A stretch of DNA of 64,000 bases from Aliivibrio salmonicida LFI1238 (lineage in GTDB: Bacteria > Pseudomonadota > Gammaproteobacteria > Enterobacterales > Vibrionaceae), in the NCBI RefSeq assembly GCF_000196495.1, contig NC_011312.1:1550001-1614000 (forward strand). Reading direction: 5' to 3'. Below are positions 26,821-34,983 of this stretch, piece after piece (positions within the stretch are counted from its first letter, which is position 1; each line of letters opens with the position of its first letter). A model generated the notes under the pieces. It saw only the letters and a program-made list of their open reading frames with translations, was not told where the DNA came from and did no database searches. The position numbers were made by a program, and so were the translations under genes.

Positions 26821-27364
26821 TACAAGAGTAGAAAAGGGATTTTATTCCAAGAGCTTGTCTGGTTATTGTGCTTTGCACCTGTTGGTTTACTAACCTCACG
26901 ACCTTTCCGGTGGCACTATATGTGAAGCATTCGCGGTTGCGTCGTAGTCACTTACTGGCTCTAACTTTTTCGTGATAGTTCTTTGGTGTGGTTTCTTTGT
27001 CTTGGTGGCTAATCTGTGAATATTGGTTTTAGTCGCACTTGGTTGTCAGGTTAGTCGAACGAATCCTTTGCCAGTAAAAATACTTCGAACTGTGGTTTTT
27101 AGCGTATGTCGCTTCTTAGCCAAGTTCGTTTTGTTAGTTGGATTTGAGTTTCGTAGTTTTCAGTTTTACATCTGCGTCCAAAGCCAGTAGTTTTGTAACC
27201 AATTCAGCACCTTGGTGCTAAATTTTGGCTGCATCATGTAGGTAACCTAACAAGGCATTTAAGACAGATTCGCAACACTCGGCGTTTTCAATTCAAGTTG
27301 AGATTTGTGATTACGGTGTAATGGTTTAGTAAGGTGGTAGCGTTGCTCACTACTTAATGCGGCG
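26815..27364 (+). mobile_element. Integron gene cassette 2, without a recognisable gene
   Basis: A 550-bp cassette between the recombination points of attC 1 and attC 2. No open frame of 60 codons or more exists on either strand in its 424-bp body. A 23-codon frame on the minus strand (starting near 27233) is the only small one noticed. The left TTAGTT and its attC R'' acctaac pair with one mismatch. It may encode an RNA or a promoter, or be a decayed gene. Confidence 0.7.
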
Positions 27365-27370
27365 TTAGCT
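27245..27370 (+). repeat. attC recombination site 2 (VCR-like)
   Basis: Another 126-nt site, with R'' acctaac (27245-27251) and R' gttagct (27364-27370). Much of both arms can be aligned with attC 1 (aacaaggcatttaagacaga; gtgattacggtgt; ggtagcgttgctcac; cttaatgcggcgttag). Confidence 0.88.
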
Positions 27371-27386
27371 TAATATATGAGGTCAT

Positions 27387-28010
27387 ATGGAAGAAGTTGT
27401 AAATTTTGTGGGTGTTTTCTCTGGTGTTTCAGAGTCTCAAACGGTAAATGGTGAAGTAGTTAATTGCAATCGATTTGATGGCTTTATTCTTACTGAAGAT
27501 GGTTCTCTAGTGCGCAGTGTAGAATTACCATTACATTTAGGCAATTTCTATGAAGAGGGGCTGAGCTATCATTTAACATTAGTCATAGAATCACGTGAAT
27601 TTAACCCAACAGAAATTAGCAGCAAACCAGTTTTATTTTCGTTATATGAGTCGCTATGGGACTTCTTTTTTGTCGTCAAAGTTTTGAGTGTATATACGGC
27701 ATCTATGGCTCATGTAAATGTGTACTCAAAGAAAAAGTTGATTTTAATTCGTGAGATTAAAAAGCGTATTAAAACAAGCTCTAATCGACTTTCCTACGCT
27801 GATCTTAAATCTGTTTTTGGTGGTGTGAGTAATAACTTTGGTGTGGTTGCCCTTCCTGTCGCTCAGGCTGACAGTATCGTTGCTAAATCAAATTCAAATG
27901 TTTTTTTCGATATTGGTATTGGGAGTCCATACAATAAAGCTACTATTGATGGTGGGGTTACGACACCGCAGCAATTAGAATTTTTCGATTGCCAGATAGA
28001 TTCTACATAA
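27387..28010 (+). CDS. Cassette-encoded protein of unknown function, 3' end cut by IS982
   Basis: A 207-aa protein that I do not recognise. It is soluble, with no signal peptide or membrane segment. It begins 17 bp after attC 2, with ribosome site gaggtc upstream, as a cassette gene should. The stop TAA (28008-28010) is formed at the junction with IS982 copy 2, whose first base is position 28010. The natural C-terminus, and the attC that should follow, are therefore probably lost. The closing residues are '...FFDCQIDST'. Confidence 0.6.
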   Translation: MEEVVNFVGVFSGVSESQTVNGEVVNCNRFDGFILTEDGSLVRSVELPLHLGNFYEEGLSYHLTLVIESREFNPTEISSKPVLFSLYESLWDFFFVVKVLSVYTASMAHVNVYSKKKLILIREIKKRIKTSSNRLSYADLKSVFGGVSNNFGVVALPVAQADSIVAKSNSNVFFDIGIGSPYNKATIDGGVTTPQQLEFFDCQIDST

Positions 28011-29010
28011 CCTGAATTCTGGATAAGGCTGAACTAATTGCCCACCTAACGATCAGATCTTTCGACCAAGAATTATTTGAACGTATTTTAAAAGGTGGGC
28101 AAGATGAATAAATTAGTTGATATATTTTGTGATGTCGATGATTTTTGTTATCAATTCTTATCTCAATGGGAAAAATACCTTGTTGAGGCTAGTGAGAGAA
28201 AAAGAAAACGTCAGTCAGTAATGTCTACTAGTGAATGTATGACTATTGTCATCGCTTTTCATCAATCAAATCATAGAGATTTCAAGAACTTCTATATCGG
28301 GTTAGTTCATCAATATTGGAAAGGATACTTTCCAAATTTACTTAGCTACACTCGATTTGTGAGCAAAATGCCTAGCCTAATCGCCCCAATGTGTGCCTAT
28401 TTTCAATCTATCAAAGGTAAGCCGACTGGCATTGCTTTTGTTGACTCCACGAGTCTTAAAGTATGCCATAACATTCGAATTCCTCGCCATAAAGTCTTTG
28501 ATGGTGTTGCGAAAAGAGGAAAAGGTACCATGGGATGGTTTTTCGGCTTCAAACTTCATTTATTGATTAACCATCTTGGAGAAATTATTTCGCTGAAAAT
28601 CACAGCTGGCAATGTAAATGATAGGACTCCTGTACCTGATTTATGCAAAGAACTCTCGGGGAAATTGTACGCTGATAAAGGGTACATAGGTAAAAAGTTG
28701 AGTGAGAGCTTAAAGAACTCTGATGTCGATTTAGTGACTACCTCGCGAAAAAACATGAAAGCAAAAGAGATAAGTGCTTTTGATAAGGCTATGTTATCAA
28801 AGAGATACATTATCGAAACGATAAATGACCAATTGAAGAATATCTCTCAAATTGAACATAGCCGTCATCGTAGCGTGACTGGTTTCATGCTAAATGTAAT
28901 TTCAGGCGTTGTGGCTTATTGTTTAAAAAAACAAAAGCCACGAATTAAGCTATCAGAATGTGAATTTGAACTAATCCTCGCTTAAAGCATGTTTTATCCA
29001 GAATTCAGGT
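28010..29010 (+). mobile_element. IS982-family insertion sequence, copy 2
   Basis: This 1001-bp element has the same ends (acctgaattctggat and its complement) and the same transposase as the copy at 3925-4925, in opposite orientation. The flanking hexamers are tacata on the left and taacta on the right, so no target duplication is present. This suggests that recombination or an adjacent deletion followed insertion. Confidence 0.93.
28104..28985 (+). CDS. IS982 family transposase (copy 2)
   Basis: The 293-aa DDE transposase is identical in translation to that encoded at 3950-4831, with Asp in 'FVDSTSLKV', Asp in 'YADKGYIG' and Glu in 'YIIETINDQ'. The ATG at 28104 has ribosome site aaggtg 7 bp upstream. 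It is intact. Confidence 0.95.
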   Translation: MNKLVDIFCDVDDFCYQFLSQWEKYLVEASERKRKRQSVMSTSECMTIVIAFHQSNHRDFKNFYIGLVHQYWKGYFPNLLSYTRFVSKMPSLIAPMCAYFQSIKGKPTGIAFVDSTSLKVCHNIRIPRHKVFDGVAKRGKGTMGWFFGFKLHLLINHLGEIISLKITAGNVNDRTPVPDLCKELSGKLYADKGYIGKKLSESLKNSDVDLVTTSRKNMKAKEISAFDKAMLSKRYIIETINDQLKNISQIEHSRHRSVTGFMLNVISGVVAYCLKKQKPRIKLSECEFELILA

Positions 29011-29164
29011 TAACTATTTCTTTTAAATTTGGCATATTTCCATGAAAGTGTCACTTTTCATTAATTATTATTACTATATTGACACTTTTACTTATAGACT
29101 ATTGTTTATAATGTATTAAAATGTGCTACATGTTAAAAAAAGAAAACAAATTTAGGATTGTAAA

Positions 29165-29944
29165 TTGTTTAAAGCTTTTAGCTATAAAGCAAAAGAAGTT
29201 CAAAAGTTAAAAGACGTTGTAATAATTAATCCATGTATTATTTGGGTCCTTAGTGGTATGAAAAATATATCTCTTGGTCGGTATAAATATAACCTGAAAA
29301 ATGGGGATGCAATACTTCTTGGGGCTAATAGTAAACTGAATTTTGAAAATATCCCCATAAACGGTTTGTTTTTTTCTAAGCAAATAATATTTTTTAAACC
29401 ACCAAAAGTTGAGTTCTTTAAACAAACAGTAAAAAATTTTGAAGTTTCTAAATATAGAAATATTAAACTAGATTATCAATTGAAAATGACTTTAGACTTA
29501 CTTCATCAATCTGATGTTATTTTAAAGAATATAAATACAAGACATATGTGGTTAGATGGATTATATCTATTATTAGCAGAGGAATATTATCTTCAAGTAC
29601 TATTTTTATCTTCTGAAGGCAGTTTTAATGAAAAAGTGTATGAAGTTTTAGAAAAAATGCAACCTAGTGATCATAAAATAGAAAATGTATGTTCAATTTT
29701 AGGTGTAAGTAAAGCAACACTTATTAGACGATTGAAGAAAGCTGGAACTCAATTTAAGAAAATAGTAAGACAAGTTAGAATGAATAAAGCCTTATTTCTT
29801 ATGCAAAAAAGAGAGCTTCTTTTAGAAGATATATCTTTTTCTTGTGGTTATCAATCAGTAGAACTTTTAGTCGTGTATTTTAAAGAGGAGTTTGGCATCA
29901 CACCAAAAGAATATTCCATTTCTTTCAAAGATGTTCAAATGTAA
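29165..29944 (+). CDS. AraC-family transcriptional regulator
   Basis: A 259-aa protein with an unassigned N-terminal sensing domain and a C-terminal AraC DNA-binding domain made of two helix-turn-helix units. The first is around 'VCSILGVSKATLIRRLKKAG' (residues about 178-197). The second is 'DISFSCGYQSVELLVVYFKE' (about 222-241), followed by 'FGITPKEY'. It starts with TTG at 29165, after aggattgtaaa. The gene is very AT-rich, and neighbours an EAL gene and a chemotaxis receptor with the same composition. The target is unknown; the neighbouring genes are the first candidates. Confidence 0.88.
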   Translation: MFKAFSYKAKEVQKLKDVVIINPCIIWVLSGMKNISLGRYKYNLKNGDAILLGANSKLNFENIPINGLFFSKQIIFFKPPKVEFFKQTVKNFEVSKYRNIKLDYQLKMTLDLLHQSDVILKNINTRHMWLDGLYLLLAEEYYLQVLFLSSEGSFNEKVYEVLEKMQPSDHKIENVCSILGVSKATLIRRLKKAGTQFKKIVRQVRMNKALFLMQKRELLLEDISFSCGYQSVELLVVYFKEEFGITPKEYSISFKDVQM

Positions 29945-29969
29945 TTAACGTTAATTTTTAATTAGATAA

Positions 29970-30713
29970 ATGAATTTAAATGAAGCAGAAATGGTATATC
30001 AACCTAAAATAAGAAGAAATAAATTAGTATCAATAGAAGCATTATTAAGACCTAAAAATTGTTTAGATGTAGAGAATTTCGTTAAAAACTATAAGTCACC
30101 AGTTCATTTGGATTCTAAAGTATTAGAGTTAGTTTATTCTGATGTTATTGATACTAATATAAATTACCCTGTTTCTATAAATGCATCTTATTTTAGTTTA
30201 ATAAGCAATTAGTTTATTAATAAAGTTATTGCTTTGTTTAAGGGATTTAATATTACGATAGAGTTAACCGAGCATTTTGATATTAAAAATATTGAAAAGC
30301 TTAAAATGAATATTGAGATATTAAGATGTAATAAAATTAACGTTTCGTTAGATGATTTTGGAAAAGAGTTCTCTAGAGCGAAATTATTAAGTGAAATTAA
30401 GTTTAATGAAGTTAAGATAGATAAATCGATTATAGATTATATAGATAAAGACTATCATTCATATAAACATCTTGTTTTTTTGTCTGAAAAAATAAAGACA
30501 TTTGGGACTAATAATATTGTTTATGAAGGAATAGAAAGATTATCACAGTTTCAATTAATTAATTTATTTGATAATAATGCAATACTTCAAGGTTATTATT
30601 ATTCAAAGCCTATTAGTCTGAAAGAAATAATTGAGATTTATAAAATTATTCTTTCTAATGGGAGTAGTGAAGCTGAAATAATTAACAATAAAATAAAAAA
30701 ATGGACGTTATAG
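29970..30713 (+). pseudogene. EAL-domain (cyclic-di-GMP phosphodiesterase) gene with amber codon
   Basis: The frame encodes a stand-alone EAL domain of about 247 residues. Visible motifs in order are 'IEALLRP', 'INASYFSLIS', 'IELTEHFD', 'DDFGKEFSRAKLL', 'VKIDKSIID', 'VYEGIE' and 'QGYYYSKPI'. The catalytic Glu, Asp and Lys positions look present. One in-frame TAG at 30210-30212 splits it into an 80-codon part and a part whose first usable start is around 30234. The frame is otherwise uninterrupted, so the lesion is a single nonsense change. It lies 25 bp after the AraC gene, probably in one operon. Confidence 0.85.
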
Positions 30714-30817
30714 GGAATATTTATAACGAGGACTATAATAAAACAATTTCTAATTTTAAATCTATTTATTATAAAAATAAAATAAAGGAATCTCTATTAA
30801 ATGTAGATATTTGTTAA
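30701..30817 (+). CDS. Possible small protein overlapping the EAL gene end
   Basis: A 38-codon frame starts with ATG at 30701, 13 bp inside the end of the EAL frame, and reads 'MDVIGNIYNEDYNKTISN' and onward to 'NVDIC'. Overlap of this kind suggests translational coupling. In such AT-rich DNA, however, a short frame can arise by chance, and no family resemblance is seen. Confidence 0.25.
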   Translation: MDVIGNIYNEDYNKTISNFKSIYYKNKIKESLLNVDIC

Positions 30818-31619
30818 TATAAACGCAATTAATGTAAAAGTAATGTAATCTTAATTAGGATAAAGATATAAATGAACAAAATAACATTGAAGATATTTTT
30901 CAACTTAATGATAGGTATAATAATATTAATATCTACTTCATCGGTTTTGATTTTTAATATAACCTCTATTGAAGTAAAAGAGAAAGAAAAATATTTACAA
31001 GAACAAATAATTGGTTCGCTTAACAGTATTAATAGAATAAATGGATTGATTAATGAAATGAGAAAGAATGATCTTCTTATTTTTAGTAAAATAAATTTGG
31101 AAGTTGCAGAAAAAAGACGGAGAGGTATTAATGAACAGCTAGAAAAAGAACTTAATATATACGGTGGACTTGATGCTAATGAAGCCGATATTAAAGCGTT
31201 CGGTCAATTGAAAATAACAATAAAAAAATACAATGATACATTAACATTTGATATGGTTGATTATGAAGATAGTACATTGCTTATTCTTAATGTTCTTAGT
31301 TTAACGGATGAATTGACAGCTATAAATAATGGGTATGTTTCTGATTACATGATGGGGATGGAAAAGAACCTTAATGATAATATAAAGTATATATCAATTT
31401 TTTCTTGGTAACATTAATTGCTAGTATCATTTTTACGATAAGAATGATGCGAGACATTAATATAAGAATAAAACTTATCAATGATGCAATAAAGAGATTT
31501 GTGAGCCTAGATATTAGAACTGGCGAACTATGTCATTTCATTGATACACCGAAATTTAAAAATGATGAAATAGGTTCTATTATGCTTAATCTAAAAGCAT
31601 TTAGAATAAAAATAAGTAG

Positions 31620-32186
31620 TCACGCAAAAGTTATTGTGAATTTTTCGCCGTAATAATTTAATATGTTTTTGATGTTAATACTGAGGTCTTCAAACGTTTT
31701 GAACGCTTCACATGGTAACCATTCATATTTTACTTTCTTCCACAATATCTCAATGATATTGAGCTCTGGAGAGTACGGTGGTAGATAACAAACTAATACA
31801 TCATTCATCAACCACTCATGCAATTTTTGTTTAAATTTTGCTGACCTATGAAAAGAGGCATTATCTAAGATAATAAAGCATGGCTTATCGTTTTTTCGTG
31901 CGTTGATAAAGTGCTCAAATGCATCAATTACTGTATCGGTAGTTACTCTTCCTTCCGTTGTTTGAAAACTCAATTTACCTTGTCTACTTAAGAAGCCAAG
32001 AACATTGAGCCGTTTGCTGTGTGAATGAGCAGGCCTTAGCGATTGAACACCGATAGGTCCCCAACAATAAGGAAGATTAGATTTCTGACTAAAGCCTGAC
32101 TCATCAAAATAAAAGAGTTCACATTTATTCGTACGTTCCATTTCAATCAATGAATTCAATATATTACTGAAATTATTGAATTTCAT
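31620..32186 (-). CDS. IS630 transposase, ORF B (catalytic part), copy 1
   Basis: This 188-aa part carries the DDE superfamily-endonuclease catalytic region: Asp in 'FYFDESGFSQ', Asp in 'FIILDNASFHRS' and Glu in 'PYSPELNIIEILWKKV'. It lies one frame back (-1) relative to ORF A and is probably expressed as an A-B fusion by frameshifting at the A7 run at 32240-32246. Between that run and this start the -1 frame is open. Confidence 0.9.
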   Translation of the reverse strand: MKFNNFSNILNSLIEMERTNKCELFYFDESGFSQKSNLPYCWGPIGVQSLRPAHSHSKRLNVLGFLSRQGKLSFQTTEGRVTTDTVIDAFEHFINARKNDKPCFIILDNASFHRSAKFKQKLHEWLMNDVLVCYLPPYSPELNIIEILWKKVKYEWLPCEAFKTFEDLSINIKNILNYYGEKFTITFA

Positions 32187-32203
32187 ATCGTCACGCTTTA
32201 ACT

Positions 32204-32626
32204 TTAATGAGTGTCGGGCTCTTTTGTAACTGTAATCACTTTTTTTATATTTCGTTTAATAGTGTCTAAGCTGGATTTTTTACCTGTTTCTTCTTCAAGT
32301 ATTGCTTGTGCTCGTTTAAGTTGATGTGGCTCTTCATCAACCAATGACTTCAAACGATATACTTCTGCTTCTGTGTAAATAGGTTTTCTACCTATACGAA
32401 CAGCGTCATACAATCCGAGCATTCCACAGGCTTCCCAATGGTCTATCCATGACGATATGGTCTCAAATTTAGCGTCTAAAATATCAGTTAACGCTAAAAT
32501 AGAGTAGCCTTTATCACTGAGAATAATCGCATGTGCTCGTATTCTTACTCTATTTTTTGGATGATTAGCGATCGCTTCTTTTAGGGTTATTTTTTCATTG
32601 TCTGTTAAAGGATTAACTGCTTTCAT
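32204..32626 (-). CDS. IS630 transposase, ORF A (DNA-binding part), copy 1
   Basis: A 140-aa protein with the helix-turn-helix region of IS630 transposases ('IRAHAIILSDKGYSILALTD', then 'WIDHWEACGMLGLYD'). It contains the heptamer A_AAA_AAA at codons 127-129, with the zero-frame phase needed for -1 slippage. Slippage gives a fused protein of about 335 aa, the usual length for the family. Confidence 0.9.
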   Translation of the reverse strand: MKAVNPLTDNEKITLKEAIANHPKNRVRIRAHAIILSDKGYSILALTDILDAKFETISSWIDHWEACGMLGLYDAVRIGRKPIYTEAEVYRLKSLVDEEPHQLKRAQAILEEETGKKSSLDTIKRNIKKVITVTKEPDTH

Positions 32627-33624
32627 TATGATATAGACACTGACGTTAAAATACTCATTTTAATACCATATGGATATATGGATATATGGTAAAGGCGAAA
32701 TCTTCATTCTCGAAAACTTATCATTAACTACTTAACAGAAGTATTAACTTTAATTAGCAGTTCTGTAGATAACAATAAGATTGGTGTTGATAAAATTGGA
32801 GGTTCTTTAGCTGATAATAAAAATTTCATGGTTGTGCAATTTGACAATATGAGTCAGTTAGTAACTGCAATTAACGAACTTCAATGTGCAGCAATGGAAG
32901 TTGCTAGTAATATTAACCAGTCCGCAGGGTTAACACAAGAATCATCACAGCAATGTATTGAAACAAAAGATGTAATTCAAGGAACAAAAACAGCAATTAA
33001 TAATACAAGCGAAAGTCTTGATGAGTGCAATACTATTGCTGAACTTCTTCAAAAAGATAGTGAACAAATTGCCTCTGTTTTGGTCTTGATAAGAAATATT
33101 GCAGATCAAACTAATTTACTCGCTTTGAATGCAGCAATTGAAGCAGCACGGGCTGGTGAATCAGGTCGTGGTTTTGCAGTTGTAGCTGATGAAGTTCGCA
33201 TGCTAGCGCAGAAGACTCAAGAATCCACAATTAAAATTGAAAGCATTATTTCTGTACTACAAGAAAGAACGACAGGTGTACAAGAAAAAATTAACGATAG
33301 TAACTTATTGATGAATAGCTGTGTTGAACAAATTAATGATGCTGAAAGTTATATTGAAAATGTATCAAATAACCTTGTTTCTTTATCTGAAATGGGACAC
33401 CAAATTGCAACTGCCTCAGAAGAGCAAACTTCAGTTATCAATGAAATCAACGTAAATGCAGTTGCTGTTAACGATATTACTACTGAAAGCGTAAATTTAT
33501 CAGAAAGTGTTATTACTGAGATTATTAGTATAAATAAGGATATCTTAAGTACAAAAGATATGATTGTTAATTTTAAAATAGATAGAACAACATATACTTA
33601 AATTTATTTAGGAAAGTTCATAAG

Positions 33625-33840
33625 ATGAATCTAGAAAAAGAAATACTTTCCTCTCTTAAAGGGGAGCTGATATGGAATGGCGTTAAAACAGAAGTTTTAC
33701 TTCCTTTATCTAAATTAGATTTAATATGTATTCATAACAAAGAGTATGATGAGATAAACACTTGTATGTTTAATCTTGTAAATAATGGAAGTGTATTTTG
33801 TATAAATGAAAAATATCATATAAATATGAGGTATAAATAA
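33625..33840 (+). CDS. Small protein of unknown function
   Basis: A 71-aa soluble protein starting with ATG at 33625, with ribosome site aggaaag upstream, 23 bp after the chemotaxis receptor stop. It is probably the last gene of the AT-rich AraC-EAL-receptor group. I recognise no family. The sequence shows no signal peptide and contains three cysteines. Confidence 0.5.
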   Translation: MNLEKEILSSLKGELIWNGVKTEVLLPLSKLDLICIHNKEYDEINTCMFNLVNNGSVFCINEKYHINMRYK

Positions 33841-33845
33841 ATATT

Positions 33846-33868
33846 TTGAGGGTAACTATTACCCTCAA
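33846..33868. terminator. Perfect hairpin after the small gene
   Basis: The stem ttgagggtaa / ttaccctcaa has a 3-nt loop and starts 6 bp after the stop codon. There is little T-run, but its position fits a terminator ending the AT-rich gene group. Confidence 0.6.
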
Positions 33869-33875
33869 GTAAACG

Positions 33876-34832
33876 CTAGATCGTAACAATAACCGACACA
33901 CTCTTACCGTTTAAAAACTCGCTCGGACTCAGAAAATTTAATGTCTTTCTAGGTCGAGAATTAATCAAAAACTCTGCCTGTTTAATCTCTTTTGCAGTAA
34001 GTTCTCCAATGGCCATTCCCTTTGGGAAAAAACGTCTTAGTAAACCATTGGTATTTTCATTCAAACCTCGTTGCCAAGAATGGTAAGGTTTAGCAAAATA
34101 AATGTCACAGTTCAGATGCTTAGCTATCTTAGCATGACCTGCGAACTCTCCGCCATTATCAAATGTGATTGTTTTGCAAAGCTCTTTAAAGGGCTTCATC
34201 ATGCGATTTATCCCGCGAGTAACGGCCTTTTTGGATTTATTGCGTACTTTGCACGTAACTAATAGCTTAGACACTCGTTCTACCATCGTTACTAAATACC
34301 CGTCTTGACCATAAACAGTGTCACCTTCCCAGTGACCAACCTCAGATTTATCATCGACAATAGCAGGGCGTTGAGATATATCAATGCGGTTAGGAATGAG
34401 TCTTGCTCCTGCTTCTACACCTTTGCGTTGTTTGTATTTTTTGCCTTTTCGAGCAAGCATCCTTTGCCACTGCTCTCTTTTAATTGCGTTGTAAATAGTA
34501 CTGCAACATATTGTATTTTCTATTTTTTCTCTACGCATTCGTCCAGATATTTGCTCTGGGCTCCAACCAAGCTGAAGATATAGGTGAATTATTTTTTTAT
34601 TCTTTTGGCTGCATTTTGTGTGCTTAATCGAAAGTGTTCTTTTTTGGAAAGCGTGTTTATGCGCTTGCTCGGCAGAATAGCTTCCAGCAGGACAACGTCG
34701 TAGTTCCTTTGAAATGGAGCCATTGCTCCGTTTTAATTTTTGTCCTATTTCACGAGCAGAAATACTATGTGTATTCCACGCTTCAATCTGGTATCTTTCA
34801 CCTAGTGTCAGTTGCTTATATTGGTATCCCAT
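33876..34832 (-). CDS. IS30 family transposase
   Basis: A 318-aa transposase with an N-terminal helix-turn-helix ('LGERYQIEAWNTHSISAREI' and 'LKRSNGSISKELRR') and an integrase-like core. The core shows Asp in 'WEGDTVYGQDGY', Asp in 'ITFDNGGEFAGH' and Glu in 'QRGLNENTNGLLRRFFPKG'. The last few codons run through the inverted repeat and the stop (33876-33878) lies outside it. The very C-terminus is thus supplied by flanking DNA. It is otherwise intact. Confidence 0.92.
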   Translation of the reverse strand: MGYQYKQLTLGERYQIEAWNTHSISAREIGQKLKRSNGSISKELRRCPAGSYSAEQAHKHAFQKRTLSIKHTKCSQKNKKIIHLYLQLGWSPEQISGRMRREKIENTICCSTIYNAIKREQWQRMLARKGKKYKQRKGVEAGARLIPNRIDISQRPAIVDDKSEVGHWEGDTVYGQDGYLVTMVERVSKLLVTCKVRNKSKKAVTRGINRMMKPFKELCKTITFDNGGEFAGHAKIAKHLNCDIYFAKPYHSWQRGLNENTNGLLRRFFPKGMAIGELTAKEIKQAEFLINSRPRKTLNFLSPSEFLNGKSVSVIVTI

Positions 34833-34915
34833 GGGGTTACCTTAGTTGATTGTGTGAGAGCTTGAAGCTTATAGGCAACTGACTCTCAAATCTATACCAA
34901 AGTGTGTCGGTTATT
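33888..34915 (-). mobile_element. IS30-family insertion sequence
   Basis: An element of about 1028 bp bounded by inverted repeats aataaccgacacact (33888-33902) and its complement (34901-34915). It carries an IS30 transposase on the minus strand. No matching target repeat is visible outside the ends (gtaac on the left, cttgg on the right), so the flanks may have been rearranged. Confidence 0.82.
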
Positions 34916-34929
34916 CTTGGAACCTAGGA

Positions 34930-34950
34930 AGGTGTTATGCAGGCGTTATG
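34930..34950 (+). repeat. Collapsed attC remnant
   Basis: ggtgttatgcaggcgttatg joins two pieces that in full VCR-type attC sites are about 25 nt apart (gtgttatgc ... aggc...gcgttatg). It lies 14 bp beyond the IS30 end and just before the HEPN-like cassette gene, so it marks the old cassette boundary. Confidence 0.5.
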
Positions 34951-34983
34951 TTTACGAGAACCCCACGTCATGGAGGAATTTTC

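Larger units (their letters stand above)
31615..32732 (-). mobile_element. IS630-family insertion sequence, copy 1
   Basis: A 1118-bp element flanked by the TA duplication typical of IS630/Tc1-mariner elements (31613-31614 and 32733-32734). The ends are inverted repeats (agtagtta... / ...actact). It carries two overlapping-frame transposase genes on the minus strand. It is the same as the copies at 39922-41031 and 50164-51281, and it disrupts the chemotaxis receptor gene. Confidence 0.94.
30872..33601 (+). pseudogene. Methyl-accepting chemotaxis protein, broken by a frameshift and an IS630 copy
   Basis: Three pieces make one receptor. Residues 1-179 (30872-31411) hold a membrane helix and a helical periplasmic domain. 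The second part (from about 31398 to 31614, 'LVTLIASIIFTI' then a HAMP domain) is in another frame; adding one T to the T6 run at 31398-31403 would join them. The frame is then cut by IS630 copy 1. Removing the IS and one TA joins 'LKAFRIKI' to '[10 protein letters not shown]' at 32735 in frame, and the signalling domain follows with '[18 protein letters not shown]'. Two independent lesions mean the gene is dead. Confidence 0.92.

Noticed and set aside
3925..29010. Inversion between the two oppositely oriented IS982 copies
   Set aside because: Copy 1 has a matching target duplication on both sides, which would have been separated if these two copies had recombined.
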